A stretch of 64,000 bases of DNA from Owenia fusiformis (GCA_903813345.2 CAIIXF020000002.1:19174455-19238454), one strand, 5' to 3'; counted from the first letter of the stretch, positions 12,050-24,738 are shown. Notes: generated by a model from the sequence alone, not told the origin. A program made the numbers and translations.

Positions 12050-12900
12050 TGGACTTCAATTACGTATTGTGTGAAATCCTCAACTTGGAGAGAAGAACAT
12101 TACTATCGTAGTCTTCTGTATTTGGCACTATTAATAACTCTGTTACATATACAACAATGATGATGTAACTCTCTTGTGACACCACTCATGACTGTTACCT
12201 AGACTGACAATGGTGAAGAAACTCTTGAAAGAACTTTGATTACAAATTATGTACAATCCTTACATTGGAGGGATCATTATCATATCCTCTGTGGCACCAC
12301 TTGCCTCTCAATGTCTTAATGTTAATTCAAACAATGAACACATGCCTGTATGTTCTAGAATAACCTATTAACTGTATGACAAAAGCTATATGCATATTCC
12401 TCAATGTAAAACTGGTCATTATTCTTTAATTTAAGTTCATTCAAATTCATGAAATAATCAAATGACTTACCAAAGCCACTTTCCAAAAGCATTCATGTCT
12501 CAAAAGATGGCATAAAATATGGGTTTCTTGTAAACTTCTCAGTTCTCTTAGAAAATATTGCAGAAATTGAACCCAATTTCGAACAGAAGTAACCTTTATG
12601 TTAGTGATTTGATGAAGTGTGAGTTTTTAATCTATTAAATACTGTTTAAGTAATACTTTCAATAGAGGATAAATCAATAGTTGGTGGTCAGGTCAGATTA
12701 CTTTTTAGAATATTTATAATTTGGACACCTGACAAAAGTCCTATTATTTCTTGATTTAGCAGAAATTCCTAATTTGATTTTTGTGAACTCTAATGGAATG
12801 TAACAAGAAGGGCTTGTGATTTCACATTAAAATTGTGATGTTTTAAAGAATAAATTAAGTTTTGGTGTATATTGTGGTTTACAGCGATCTACATGTTTCC
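12050..12900. other. No gene seen
   Basis: AT-rich sequence with no supported exon or repeat. An 'aagaataaatt' string at about 12845 could be a polyadenylation signal for the candidate exon upstream. Confidence 0.35.
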
Positions 12901-12904
12901 ACGC

Positions 12905-13115
12905 GATCCATAGTTTTCAGCTTCCAATGACCACTTAATATTTTTGAGATCCAAAGTTGTCCGTTTCAAATTACAATTGAATATGCCTGATATCCAGTTT
13001 TCCTCTTCAAATTAGCACTAACTATGCCCAAGGTGCATAGTTGTCCTCTTCCAATTACCACTGAATATGCCTCGGATCCATAGTTGTTGAGTTCCAATGA
13101 TCCCTGTTCCCGTCT
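12905..13115. repeat. Diverged 42-43 bp tandem repeat, five copies
   Basis: Units start near 12905, 12948, 12991, 13033 and 13075, each reading roughly 'gatccatagttgtcc' then 'cttccaattaccac' then 'gaatatgcct'. Copies are clearly diverged. Confidence 0.75.
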
Positions 13116-13119
13116 ATTA

Positions 13120-14425
13120 GATCAGTTATCAACTTTCAAGCTTATTGAATATGTCTGCGAGAATCCTGATTAGTACATTTCTCCAGGAGATTTATATTCA
13201 GCTTCCAATAAGGGAGCCTTTGGAGAAATGAGTAGTTCCCATAATTCTGTCATATTCCTTTGTATTTATGGAAATATTTTTTTAATTTATGATTCGCAAT
13301 GCATGATGATGTCCAATCAAAGTGCAAGTTATGATCGCGTGAACAATCATGACCACGATCTCTCCTAGGGCAGTGCATGCGCAAAGTAAAATTTGAAATC
13401 AAAGAAATGACGTTTATTTCGGTTTAACATCAGTTAAAGAGAATTTTAAGTTAATCGATTCAAACTTGCAGATAATATTCACAAAACAGCGAACATTCCG
13501 AGAGAAATTTCAATGAAAAAAGCGGTTTACAAAATTGGTAATCGAACGTGCCAATACAAATCTCGCCCCCCCCCTCTGCCGGGGCCATATAGATGAATGA
13601 ATATGAATAAATAGATGTCGCCAATAATTTTTATTTTCGACCAGACTGCCATTCGGTTCTAGTGAATTTGCCTACACGTCATCCAATAGAGGAATTTCTA
13701 AATAGCTTCGAAATCTCGCAAATTCTCGATTTTCGTGAGATTTTAAGAGATTTGCACTTATTAACTCTAATGACTTAGTTTTCTTTCTTTTTAATAGCAT
13801 ATTTGATGCCAGTGGAACGTTTTCTCCAAGAATAGCTTTTATTTACACGGTTGTGTCTTTTGAATATTTTTTTATGGCATTTAAAAAAAACTTGGGGACA
13901 AATCTCCATTGATGTAATGCTAAAATTCTTTAAAACCTTGGTTTATTCGAATGACTACCAACATTTTCATGCTTAATCACAATATCTACATTGACGGGGT
14001 CATACAATAGTATGCCATTCGAGTTTTAGACAGATTCGACCAACGCGTTTTGATAAATCATGAAATCATGTGACTATGCAAGTTTCTAGCAATAAAGTCA
14101 ATAGAAGTTTTGCCCAAGCAAATTAAATACAAACGTGGGTGACATCTATTATTTAAGCTTTATTCACCTATATAGATACTATACTATTACCACCGTTTTG
14201 TGCTTTTTCTATGCCAATTACATTTCGGTATGAGGAGATTGTCTTCGGTCGGCGTAAAATCGTATCCTCGAGGAATATATTACCTGAACTTCATATTAGC
14301 AGCTAGACCCATAAAAGTCATCGGGTCTATATCACACCCGATATGACAATTAAATGTAAGTGGTCTCTGACGCTCATATTGAGACCACGTTCAAATTAGA
14401 GATCTAATTGTGTCTAAATGTAATC
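13120..14425. other. No gene seen
   Basis: No convincing exon or RNA gene. The region contains short homopolymer C runs at 13564-13577 and AT-rich sequence. Confidence 0.4.
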
Positions 14426-14429
14426 TAAA

Positions 14430-14525
14430 TGTCAAATAAGTCCCCTCTACAGCCAAAAATGAGATATATGGTACCAAGTATGATATACACGTATCATTGG
14501 GAAGATTGTTCAAAGTTACGTTGAT
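14430..14525 (+). repeat. Dispersed repeat shared with ILK intron 4
   Basis: 'gtcaaataagtcccctctac' followed by 'tatatggtaccaagtatgat' and 'atcattgggaagattgttca' corresponds to 38108-38205, with the same order and spacing. In both places it is the upstream flank of retroelement-like sequence, so it may be part of one LINE family. Confidence 0.65.
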
Positions 14526-15000
14526 CGGCATATATCTGATGCCGGTCACGAATTGCTCTATTATATCAATAAAAAAGTTTGATAATATTGGGAAATCTCC
14601 ATCCCTTGAAACTCAAAATGTTAGCAATTTGCTATTTGCAGACCATTTAGTTATATTTGATACTACTCAAGTACATAGTAGCAAAGAAGGAATGCAACTT
14701 ATACTAAACACTCTTGAGTCTTTATGCAATGTCTGGAAACTTGAAATTAATATTTATGAAACAAAAATCATGAGATTCTGAAAATGTCGCAACGTTTGTC
14801 AAGAACAATCCCAAAATGATTGGTAGGAATAAACAATATGTTCAAAAGTATACATATTTAGCAATCGTCAGTGATTGGGGATCGAGCAAATAAAGCCATT
14901 GCATGTTTAAAGGGGCACACAGACATGAAATCGTCCTGAAATTGAAATTACATTGTATGATCAACTTATGAAATCCATCGATTTAGACGGTTCGGAAATA
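14497..15000 (+). pseudogene. Decayed LINE reverse transcriptase fragment
   Basis: A 94-residue open frame (14497-14781) carries the block N-L-L-F-A-D-H-L-V-I-F. This corresponds to the catalytic F-A-D-D motif of non-LTR retrotransposon reverse transcriptases, with the second aspartate replaced by histidine. It continues into W-K-L-E-I-N, the K-x-K-I-M-type segment seen after that motif. Beyond the stop, other frames show Y-T-Y-L-like, N-K-A-I-A-C-L-like and L-Y-D-Q-L-like pieces typical of the region after the RT domain, so the copy is frameshifted and dead. Confidence 0.7.
14515..14571 (+). repeat. 57 bp exact duplication, copy 1
   Basis: The 57 bp starting 'gttacgttgatcggcat' and ending 'attatatcaata' is identical at 15002-15058. 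It includes a small hairpin, GGCAT ... ATGCC. It lies inside the LINE relic. Confidence 0.9.
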
Positions 15001-15001
15001 T

Positions 15002-15058
15002 GTTACGTTGATCGGCATATATCTGATGCCGGTCACGAATTGCTCTATTATATCAATA
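15002..15058 (+). repeat. 57 bp exact duplication, copy 2
   Basis: Identical to 14515-14571. It sits downstream of LINE-derived sequence, 487 bp after the first copy, in the same orientation. The perfect identity in an otherwise decayed element implies a recent event. Confidence 0.9.
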
Positions 15059-15619
15059 ATCGATTGTCCGAAAAACGAAACAATTTTTGACAAGTATTTT
15101 TGGGCTTGGAATAAATCCTATTTTATTTTTCAATTAAGCGCTAATGTAAACAAATAAAACCTTACATTTCACTTTAGAAAGCTATTTTCAAACTTAATGT
15201 CTTACATGTAAATCTAATTGAAAATTTCATGATGTTGAAGTATATGATTTTAATCGGAGACATATGAAAATGAACGTTAAATCGGTACATCCTTTATTTC
15301 CCGTTTTGAGTAAAATTAGCGCGTATTACTTTGAAGTTTGTTTTTTGTCTCCAAGATACAACCATCAACAATTTAGCTCTAGTTGAAATTAAAATGAAGT
15401 AAAGCGTTTCATGATCTATTAGTCTCATTTGGCTCTTTTATAAAGATTTAAGAAAAAATTCTTGGATTTGACTTGGTTATCAAGTGTTCAATTCCGATCT
15501 AGAGAAAACATATGGACAGTGGGTCACCTTGATCACCTTTAAATTCAAAAGTGCCCCCGACAGAACATGTGGGTAATAACTGTGGATTAAAGGTGAAGAA
15601 AAGTCATTAATTCAAAATC

Positions 15620-15760
15620 AAAAAAATCCCTTTTCAATGAGTTAATCGATTAATTCCAAATTTTAACACAATATTAATCCTAGCAAGAGGGACATTAAAG
15701 AATCAAATAAATAAGAAAAACTTAATTTGCAAATTTTTTTTCAGTGAACAAAACGTATGT
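15620..15760 (+). repeat. Dispersed repeat, copy 1
   Basis: It matches 17345-17480: 'ccaaattttaacacaat' and 'aaaaacttaatttgcaaatt' occur in both, with the same spacing. Confidence 0.75.
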
Positions 15761-16210
15761 TATTAACGCAGATGCGAGTAGGTAGTTACCAGATTCACCA
15801 CCAGATGGCTCGTTCGGGTCAGATAGCATGGCGGGTATAGCCTAGTAGAAAGTTCCCTTTAACTTAAATTACATCTACTTGCGTGGTTCAATTTTCATAT
15901 AACCCTTATGTATCCAAGAGTTATGCAAATTAAAATATGTCCAGTAAAAGAAAATGTTAACTGTCCAATACAAGATAAGGTAATTCACTTTTTGTGATTT
16001 TGTAACATGGGGTCTATGGGGAATCAACCCGAACAAGAAGTCACATTTTCAAAGTTGATAGACAATTTTCGAAACAATATTTCTAGATGTACTTTTACAT
16101 GCAGATTTCAATTATGACATCACTTTGACTGAATTTTGAATATTTAATGACGTAAATCAAGATTATTTCTACTCGCATCTAGTCTATTGAATACTTGGGG
16201 ATTAAAGCTT

Positions 16211-17049
16211 TAAAGTCCCCGTCTAAAGTTTGAAAATATTTTTTTATCATTCATTTACTATTTGTCAGGACTTAAAAAGTGATTTTAGAGATTTTTGAAC
16301 AAAAAAAAATTTTTGAAAAAAAAGTTGTGAGCATTTCATTTCTCAAATATTCAAATTTCCCGCCATTTTTCAAAAAAAGTTGAAATTTCTTAATCATCAA
16401 ATATTTCTTAATGCATTTCAAAAAAGATTATCTTTTTAACACCAATGCAAAGGTTGAACAAAGGACACACTATTTCAATAATAAAATGCCATATTTAATG
16501 GGCCACTTCAATGTTTTAACATATCAAAAATATTTTGAAACATTAGTGATGTCACTAAGGTACCAAAAACTTTTTGAAAAAAATTGAAATTTTTTTTTCG
16601 AAGTCAATCTTTTCTAAATATGTAAGACTTTCAATAAAAACCAATGTTGATTGTCTTACCAGGTTAAAAGGAAGAATAAATTATTTTTTAGATATCATTG
16701 TACCATTGGTTTCTATGAGAACTAAAATTTTGAAATGCATTTTTCTCAGAACCATTTTCATGCACTGATAAGTTCATTTCTCGCTTATTTATGAACCGAT
16801 TTTCTTAATTTTTTCGGCAAAAAACATGGGAGGATGAATGCTATGCATTGGTATGAATTGTGGCTAATTAGAAGATATGAGTGACCTCTAAAAGTTGGTT
16901 TTAAATAAATTCACAAATTTTGGAACAAAAAGTCTATCAAAAACCACTTTTTGAAAATTAAAAAAAAAGTTTCACATATCACACTTTGATAACATTGGGT
17001 AAGACTACAATATAAGCCAAAGTGGTTTAAACTTTAGATGGGGCCTTTA
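16211..17049. mobile_element. Terminal-inverted-repeat element, about 840 bp
   Basis: Left terminus 'taaagtccccgtctaaagtt' and right terminus 'aactttagatggggccttta' are inverted matches over about 22 bp with few mismatches. The interior is AT-rich with poly-A/T runs and a short open frame (16574-16768) without recognisable motifs. It is non-autonomous. Confidence 0.6.
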
Positions 17050-17344
17050 ATTATATTGCTCTGGCATGTCAATACATGTACGAGATTGTGAAAAACGGCA
17101 TGATCCTGAAAGTGGCCAAGGAGAGGAGGTCGCTAGGTACGGGCGTGTATAAAATGCGTAATGAATTTAGCTGAATAGTAAGCAGTTCTGTGTCCAGACC
17201 GTTTTTTTGTGGCTGCCAAAGTGAATACAGGTGGTTGTTTGTGCCTGTGTAATATAAGAGGGGGATTTAAATGTTGTTTGATGTAAACTTGATGTGACAG
17301 AGAAACAATAGAGTTAAAATGTGAGGAAAACTTTTTAATGAAGA

Positions 17345-17480
17345 ATTGAAAAATTAACTTTCCAATGAATTGATCGATTGAATCCAAATTTTAACACAAT
17401 GTTCATCATAACATGAGGGATAATATACAATCAAATAAATATGAAAAACTTAATTTGCAAATTATTTTTGTGAAACTTAG
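17345..17480 (+). repeat. Dispersed repeat, copy 2
   Basis: Second copy of the 15620-15760 repeat, diverged, in the same orientation. Confidence 0.7.
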
Positions 17481-18118
17481 AATTTTGGCTGTAGGAAATT
17501 AATCCATTGACTCAAATAAACGGATTAGTTATCAGTGTTAACGAAACTCATTTTATATAAATTGAATAATAGGGATTAAAGTCTTACTTATCATATTGCT
17601 CTGACATACTGTATGTCCATACTGTATGTTATTTGCATCAGTTTACCCTTCCATGCCCCAACTTGCTCAAAGCATACTCATTGATTTGTCAGATGAAACA
17701 TTTGCAATAAATGTAAAATGCGCCTGCTTCTTTATTTGCATTATCAAATTATCAACTTAACATACTGAATCTTGCACTTTTTGTATATGTATATTTTGAA
17801 AGAGAAAACAAAGAATGATTAATAAAACCAGCTGTAATAAACAGAAATGGTCCAATTCTAATAGAAACAATTGTATTACATTGCCTAATCTGTTGTTTAT
17901 CACGAATGTTTATCTCATATATCATATGGATATCAGAAAACACACGAGAATTGTGAAATGTGAAAGAATAAAAGTTTTAAATTTGTTTTAATATGGCTTA
18001 ATACTGCTTGTATCAGTTACATAATGCATTTTATTTCTTACTTCATTATTAGTGATTTGTCAGAAGAAATTTGAGCAATATTTCTGGTATATTACAGGCT
18101 CGTAATAAGTTTGAGCTC
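17481..18118. other. No gene seen
   Basis: AT-rich sequence without a supported exon or repeat. Confidence 0.45.
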
Positions 18119-18119
18119 A

Positions 18120-18181
18120 GGGGGTCAATTTTCAAAACATACCAAGGGGGTCAATTTTCAAAACATACCAAGGGGGTCACA
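18120..18181. repeat. 26 bp direct repeat
   Basis: 'gggggtcaattttcaaaaca' plus 'taccaa' occurs twice in tandem (18120 and 18146), followed by the start of a third copy at 18172. Confidence 0.85.
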
Positions 18182-18329
18182 ATTGATAATTTTGGCCAAA
18201 AATCATTTGACAGTGCTCAGATTGGTGAAAACTGTATGATTTTGAAAGAATCTTGGCGAGGGGCTGGGGGATTCACATGAACCCAACGACCCCTCCCCAA
18301 CAACTGACAGTGTGTTATTTAAAGACATC

Positions 18330-18430
18330 AGGGGTGGCCACGAAAACAAGGGAGGGGACCCAAAAATTTCAGCGCTTGCGCAGAAGAAAATACAGTAAGG
18401 GCCCAAATTTTGAAAAATGCCCAGTAATCC
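18330..18430. mobile_element. Relic related to the CAGGGGCGG-type MITE
   Basis: It begins 'caggggtggccacgaaaac' and contains 'gggcccaaattttgaaaaat' and 'gcccagtaat', close to the interior of the element at 173-489. The right terminus was not identified. Confidence 0.45.
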
Positions 18431-18604
18431 CACAATGTTTTTAAAAATGACCAGTTAGTTGATTTAGACGGAACAAATTCGAGCCAAGTTATCATGGCCT
18501 GTAAAACTAGACAACAGCAACGCCAAAGCGTAGCAAATCCCATCGAACAGCCATGACTGGCATTTCTACAAACAAAGTACAGTATATAGCAAAAAATAGC
18601 AGCT

Positions 18605-18985
18605 ATTTTTCAAAATTACCACCTTCTACCACAAGTGTAATTGGACAGTGTGCCATGCTTATAGTATTCACATACCAAATATGAACAGAATCGCTCCACT
18701 ACTTTTCGAGTTATAGTTAAATAGGATAAAATGGTGGCCATTTTGAAAAAAGGCCGCCTTCAACCAAAAGTTTCACAAGACATTGTGCCATGGTTAAAGT
18801 ATTCACATACCAAATATGAACAAAATCGCCACTTTTCAAATTATAGGAAAATACGTTAAAATGGCGACCATTTTGAAAAATGGCCGCCTTCTACCAAAAG
18901 TGTCATTAGACAGTGTGCCATGCTTATAGTATTCACATACAGAATATGAACAAAATCGCTCCACTACTTTTCGAGTTACAGCAAA
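18605..18985. repeat. 130-135 bp tandem repeat, three copies
   Basis: 'gtattcacatac' recurs at 18664, 18799 and 18929 within longer matching units that include 'acagtgtgccatgctta', 'aatatgaacaaaatcgc' and 'ggccattttgaaaaa'. Confidence 0.85.
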
Positions 18986-18989
18986 AATC

Positions 18990-20590
18990 GTAAATAGTAC
19001 GGACGCATACAATACCCCTTCCTCCTTTTCGAAAAAACATTTTTTGCTATTTCATTTGTTTTGTTTTAAAATGTAGTTTTAACAATCAGCAGATAGCAGC
19101 AGATAGTATAGAATACTCCCCCATCGCCACGCACCTGTAAAGGGCAAATTGAGCAGCAACAATGATTTAGGCCCAAGTTATAACCTTTCAAATATTTTCG
19201 ACTGGGGTATCTGGCGCGTGGCTGAAACACATTGTTCTAGACATCGCTGGAAATAGCCGTATACACCAATGGAAGGCGTTTTTGAATCCCTATTTTATGG
19301 TACTGATCACACATATAAACATTGTCGTATAGTACAGTATACGGGTTTCTCCGTCCACCGAAAAAATGGACCCTATCTTGTTACAACTTTCGGACATATC
19401 TCTCATGAAATCAGAAACTTGCAGAGGGAAATTATTTTTCATATCTTTCTCGCTCGATTCTTCCTGAAAACCTCGTCAGATTTGAGAATAGGGTCTAGGG
19501 AACATCCTTTTGACTGGAATTTCTCCACTTTTAATATATTTTGAGAAAACTGCAGTGATCGAGATTGATTTTTACGCTCCTTTTACCCCATGTTACGAGC
19601 GTTTTCCATGAAACGATAATATTGTTAAGATTAAAGTCCCAAAACATGATATTATACATTCAGAAACATATTTAAAAAATCACTGTTAATAAAGTACACA
19701 CCAATTCGCACATATAATCTCCTTTGCAAGAGCACAGTACGATAATGAATACGCGACATGAATAGGCCTAAGTGCTTGCCCGTCTACGCGCCTTTTACCC
19801 TAAGTTGCGTTTGCGTCGCATAATATTTTTTTTGATTTTTTGTTGTCTAATCATATTATCGACAGAACTATCATACTATCTATCTGAAAAATATGCTTAT
19901 ACAATAAAGACACGCATTTTAGAAAAAATATTACATACAATGCTCAATTAATTAAAGCGCTATGCCCATTTTAAGATTACGAATGGTGACCGTCCATTGA
20001 TTTTGAACACCATACTGTATTCAATTTAACTTATGTGAAGTAAGTTATTAATACTTGTACTTTGGTATCGCGATTACTTGACGGGTTTTAAACATATCGT
20101 ATTTCATATCATATCCAAAAATCTATTGTTACCTTAATGCCTTATCATTTTTTGCAACAAAACAACATACTTTTTAAAGAATTGTCACATTGTATTTCAA
20201 AGTTTATGTTTCATTTGCTTCAATTTTTCATTTTTTATTATCTACTATTAAACGTCATTACATCAAGCATATATAGAGGTTATTTAATGGTCCCTCGGGT
20301 AGATATATTGTATTTACCGAGGGATATACCCGTCAAAAATCGAACTTCCAATAACTGATTTATCCTATACTAAGTAGATTATGAGAATTAGATATGCATT
20401 GAATGTTAGGGAAGCTAATGTAGTAATTACAAACGATAATTACAATCAAAACATGAATATTTTATCTCAAATCAAAGTATATACTCAACAGCTTTTAACA
20501 TTTAACCGTGTATGAAATTTTTATTAATCTAATAGATCGCGGGAATTCAAAAAAGCATCGAAAAAATTCCCGGGGATTGCTGATGAGCGC
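18990..20590. other. No supported gene
   Basis: Open frames at 19269-19544 and 20137-20358 show no recognisable family. A short inverted repeat 'tccctcgggta' ... 'taccgaggga' lies at about 20291-20325. Confidence 0.4.
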
Positions 20591-20594
20591 GTGA

Positions 20595-21060
20595 TACAGT
20601 GCGTATCAAAAAAACCGCAACAGATTGTTATCTCGGAAAAGCACAAAACCAGTGATAACAGCATTGATTTCACTCAATGCACCATAAAGCCACGTGTCTC
20701 CTCTTTACAATGATATATCATTCATTGATATTTGGTCATGGTTGGGCGAGTAATCATTCCATTTGCAAAGTGGGCAAAACTAACTTAGGACCAAGTTATA
20801 AACATTGCAAAAGTCAGTGTACGGAGCCGATGCAATGTTGGAAGAAAACATAAAACCAATGCTGACTGCATCCCTTTCATTCAATGTACCAAAAAGCCAA
20901 ATTACTCCTCTTTGCAATGGAATATCATTCATTCACAGTGAGTCATCTCTGGCCGAATAATCAATAATTTTGCAAAGTGGGGCAAAATTCACCTCGGACC
21001 CAAGTTTTAAACATTGCAAAAGTCAGTACAAGGAGCATATGGGCTATTGGAAGAAGGTGT
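20595..21060 (+). repeat. Diverged tandem duplication, about 207 bp unit
   Basis: 'cattgcaaaagtcagt' recurs about 209 bp apart and 'tttgcaaagtggg'/'tttgcaaagtgggg' about 206 bp apart. Each unit includes 'cctctttgcaatggaatatc'-like sequence. Its left part is the inverted counterpart of 500-650. Confidence 0.65.
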
Positions 21061-21276
21061 GGCATAGACAGTAAAGTGTTCATACTCATACTCTAGATCT
21101 TGCAAGAATACATCCTATACCCCTCCAAATTGCCACCACTTCCTTACACTGACATAAAGATGCGCTCATCTGTCCACGTCAGACATGGTTCAGCCCTGAG
21201 TCATCTGTGTGTTAAAGCAGAGAAAAGCAGCCGATGGGCAATTCTTTCTCGAGGTTTTGCAATATCTGGTGGAGAA

Positions 21277-21441
21277 ATTGTGAGCACAAATGCTCCTGAG
21301 ATAGCTCCAAAAGAACAAGTCACAGCAATTCAAGTCAGGGGGGACTTCCATTGGCACTTAGCCCTTGCACTGATTTTTTCAATATCTAAAACTTGGTCCA
21401 GAGCCGATTTTGACCCACTGTGCAAATGGAAGACCCAAACA
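21277..21441. repeat. Dispersed repeat, copy 2 of the 1-165 family
   Basis: Same orientation and about 90% identity to 1-165. The 146-residue open frame at 21100-21540 crosses this repeat and is not supported as a gene. Confidence 0.75.
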
Positions 21442-22085
21442 AATGAACAAAATAAAAAATACCGTAGGGTTTTACATGTTTTAGCGTTTGATTTATTTTC
21501 TCCGTTTTTACAACTTAGTTGTTTTTACAAGAGTATTTAGATAGGCATCATTACAGCAATATAAAATCAAATGTAGTAATAAACATGTTATAATTGGAAT
21601 AATTTTTAAAAGCAGTTTTGAAGAAATTAATAAATCCATTTAAGAAGTACTTTCTGAACTTAGCGTTGCAGCAATCAAATCTTATTTTGAAGAACTACGA
21701 TCCCGGGAGTTCCTCGTTCAGTGCCCTGGCGTAATCGAGCAGGGGGCTCGAGAGAAAAAGTCAAAAATCTGGGAAGTTCAATTAACAGAAGTTGTATCAA
21801 GTCCTTTTTAGGCCTAACCAAGCTTTTTGCCCTTCCCCATTCTCAGACCAGATATATTCCTCAAGGATTCCCTCCAAATTCGATCTGAAAGATAGGTGAA
21901 ATCAAAAGGAGATTTTCTTCAAGATCTATTCAAAATTCGACCTAACTTGCACAATTTGGAGGAAAAATACTCTCAAACTCAAATAAACAAAAAATCAAGA
22001 TATGACAGATACTCAATGACGATTCTTCATTAGCTACTAGTAGGCTAAAAATGTTCCCGACTCTGTAACTCTTCAATGACACGTG
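21442..22085. other. No gene seen
   Basis: No supported exon. The segment links the repeat copy on the left to the MITE at 22091. Confidence 0.4.
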
Positions 22086-22090
22086 ACGAG

Positions 22091-22279
22091 CATGGGCGTA
22101 GCGCCCGGTACGCTGGGTATGCACAGGCGTACCAGATGGTTGCAAATTCGCCCCAAATACAACCAAATATATTTTCCTGGGGGGAAACCCCCACACCCTG
22201 TATGCTCATTTTTGGTTTCAATCAACTCCCGTTCCTGTGGTGGTGGCGTACTACTTAGAAAAATAGCGCTACGCCCATG
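22091..22279. mobile_element. MITE with CATGGGCGTAGCGC termini
   Basis: A 189 bp element with perfect 14 bp inverted termini, 'catgggcgtagcgc' and 'gcgctacgcccatg', flanked by a 5 bp direct repeat ACGAG (22086-22090 and 22280-22284). Open frames inside on both strands are incidental. Its termini resemble those at 46991-47265. Confidence 0.85.
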
Positions 22280-22309
22280 ACGAGGTACTACAAAAACTTT
22301 TAATTCTGA

Positions 22310-23792
22310 CCCAATTGAAAAAAGCCTATGGAAAATCATCTCCAATTATCACCTAACTTACTATTGATAATTAGTTGAAAGTTAGGTGTAAAAATTCACA
22401 TGCAAATGAGCTAATTATCAACTTAATTAACGCTTAATTTGCAACTTAATTAACGATTAACTATCATCAATATGCAAATGAGCTATTTACGTAAATTAGT
22501 TGAAAGTTAGTTGTAAGTTTGATGTAAGTTAATCTCTAATTATCACCTAACTTACTATTGATAATTAGTTGAAAGTTAGGTTTAAGTCAGATTTGTGACA
22601 TCTCAAAAATGACTCGCTTCTTTTTTGCTTCTCTTCACTCGGAGATTTTTGCTTCATCTTGAACTATTTTGTGACGGAATATTCATCTTAATTAGGATCT
22701 TCCAGAACAGACAACATTGAACTTGAACTATTGAAATTTCACAGCAAGAGGAGGGAAAACCCCATGATTCAATTGATGACATACGATTTCCTCCTTCGTA
22801 CACCTCCTTTTGTCGAAAACGTACCCTCCATCTTGGTTTTCAAAGTTTTCAAATTGACCTAGTTTTAAACCAATCAATGATCGACTCGCTAAACCAATCA
22901 GCGACGATGTCATCTCAATACAGATTTACATTATAAGCGTATGTCTTTGAACCCTGGGGTTTCTCCCCCTCTTTTTTAAAGCTATTCTATTTTGCAAATT
23001 TTTAAGATTCATGAAAAGCATGTGAAAACATCATTATTGCCATCAACAACTAAAATCAGAACACAAACATTAGACTATAATGTTACATAATAAGGACGTA
23101 ACAGATATAATCAAAAATATGTTTTGAAATGTCTTTGATCTAACAATCATTATTTAGAAGAGCACATTTGGATTACTTGTGAAATATAGGTAACCCATGT
23201 TAGTACCTAAATTGCATTCTAGGATTAATATTATATGATCTGATTCAAAAAGATTTTTAAATTCATAAACATTTCAGACAGAAGTGTGAATAAGATTTAA
23301 CATACATTGTATTCATGTTCTACATACCCTTATAATAATGTTGACCAAATTTCATGGTAGTATACGCACCATTCACGTTGTAATTCTCAATTTTATGAGA
23401 AAAATATCTCTCACATGTTTTCTTTTTCCACCATCTTGAAATTAAATTTAGGGGGTTTGTATTTCTAAATCATGGGCCTAATTTACGACTAATTATCATT
23501 ATAATCATCCTATATGTTAACTATCAACCAATAATCTACTTCAGAACAAAAATGTTTTAATTTACCACTTACTATCACCCTCAAACATTTCATATCTTAA
23601 TTATCAACTAAAAATCATAAATCAGCATTATTGTAAGTTAATTTACATTGAACTTGCTACTGATAATTAGGCCATAATTATCATTGATTTAATTAACGCT
23701 TAACTTTAATTCCAATTGCCAGCAGAATTGTTGATAATTAGTTGTAAATTAGTTGGTAATAAGTTGGTAATTAGTTTTATTTTTCAATTGGG
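22310..23792. mobile_element. 1.48 kb inverted-repeat element rich in TAATTATCAAC motifs
   Basis: Perfect 13 bp inverted termini 'cccaattgaaaaa' and 'tttttcaattggg' bound a very AT-rich interior. A segment of about 45 bp ('attatcacctaacttactat' ...) occurs twice, at about 22345 and 22540, and 'ttgataattagtt' recurs near both ends in both orientations. It encodes nothing recognisable. Part of its middle (22880-22975) matches the element end near 4600-4690. Confidence 0.6.
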
Positions 23793-23801
23793 GAGAAAGC
23801 T

Positions 23802-23872
23802 TATTCACGGGTAGTATCTAAAGCCCCGCTATGATTTAAAAGTCGCGAGCAAGTTCCCGCTGAAATCGCGAG
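23802..23872 (+). repeat. Left outer arm of a 5.5 kb inverted repeat
   Basis: This 71 bp is the reverse complement of 29231-29301 with about one mismatch. It includes 'taaagccccgctatga' and 'agttcccgctgaaatcgcga'. Confidence 0.9.
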
Positions 23873-24244
23873 GAATAAAAAGAAGTCATGGTTTTTTTGT
23901 GTTCTTGAATTGTATGATTTACAAAACGTTTTCTTTTAATTTTCCCCAATGATTAATGGTATTGAGACTAAAAAAGCAACTGCTGGAAAAAAATGTATCA
24001 CGAGCGGTCGTTCTGTGGTTCGATATTTGTCAATTGAAGAGAGAAAGTATCATTTTGAATCTTTATCTATATATTTCTATACGTTATTGGTGAAGAACGA
24101 TGTTGTCCTGTGGTTGAAATGACGATAGTGATATGAAATAAAGATGTACCGAGTTTCACTTCCTAAAGCTTTACAGAACATTTTATATTTAAATTTTATC
24201 ATATCCCTCAAGGCCCCGCTTCTAGCAGGAGCAATAAAGCAAAG

Positions 24245-24312
24245 ATCCCGCTGAAATCAGGAGGAGGCCCCGCTGAAAACATGAGGAGGTCCCGCTGAAA
24301 ACACGAGCAAGT
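24245..24312 (+). repeat. Left inner arm of the 5.5 kb inverted repeat
   Basis: Three short tandem units of 'cccgctgaaaacatgaggag' type. The block is the reverse complement of 28824-28890 with a few mismatches. Confidence 0.8.
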
Positions 24313-24630
24313 ACATGTATCTCTCAAAAATGGAGTGAATCCCGATTATACCCTGAAAATCTCCCACTTTCGTACCCACCTTGATCCCTTGTACCCAGTT
24401 TGATGAATACATTATTTGTCAATACAATTCTCAATAACAGCAAATACAACTGTTTAATATAGTTCATATTATGATACGTTGTTATGGAAAACTGCAGTAT
24501 CATATTTCCATGCCATTTTACAGAATAAGAAAGATCATCTGAGAAATGTGATGAGTATTAGATCGGACGAAATGTTAAACATTTAACCTCATTTTCATAA
24601 TTTGAAGTAATATAAGTTATTGAATGATTT

Positions 24631-24738
24631 GAAGTGCAATATAGGATATATTGTGCTCAAAAATTCTGTATTGGCACGAGGTGAAATCAAGTGGAAATAC
24701 AGCATATCGAGAGCACAATATATCCTATGTTGCGCTTC
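24631..24738. repeat. Hairpin-forming inverted repeat
   Basis: A 28 bp arm beginning 'gaagtgcaatataggat' at 24631-24658 is inverted at 24711-24738 with about three mismatches, leaving a loop of roughly 52 bases. Confidence 0.8.

Noticed and set aside
21100-21540. 146-residue open frame as a gene
   Set aside because: It overlaps a dispersed repeat also present at 1-165, has no recognised motif, and its partner copy is not open in the same way.
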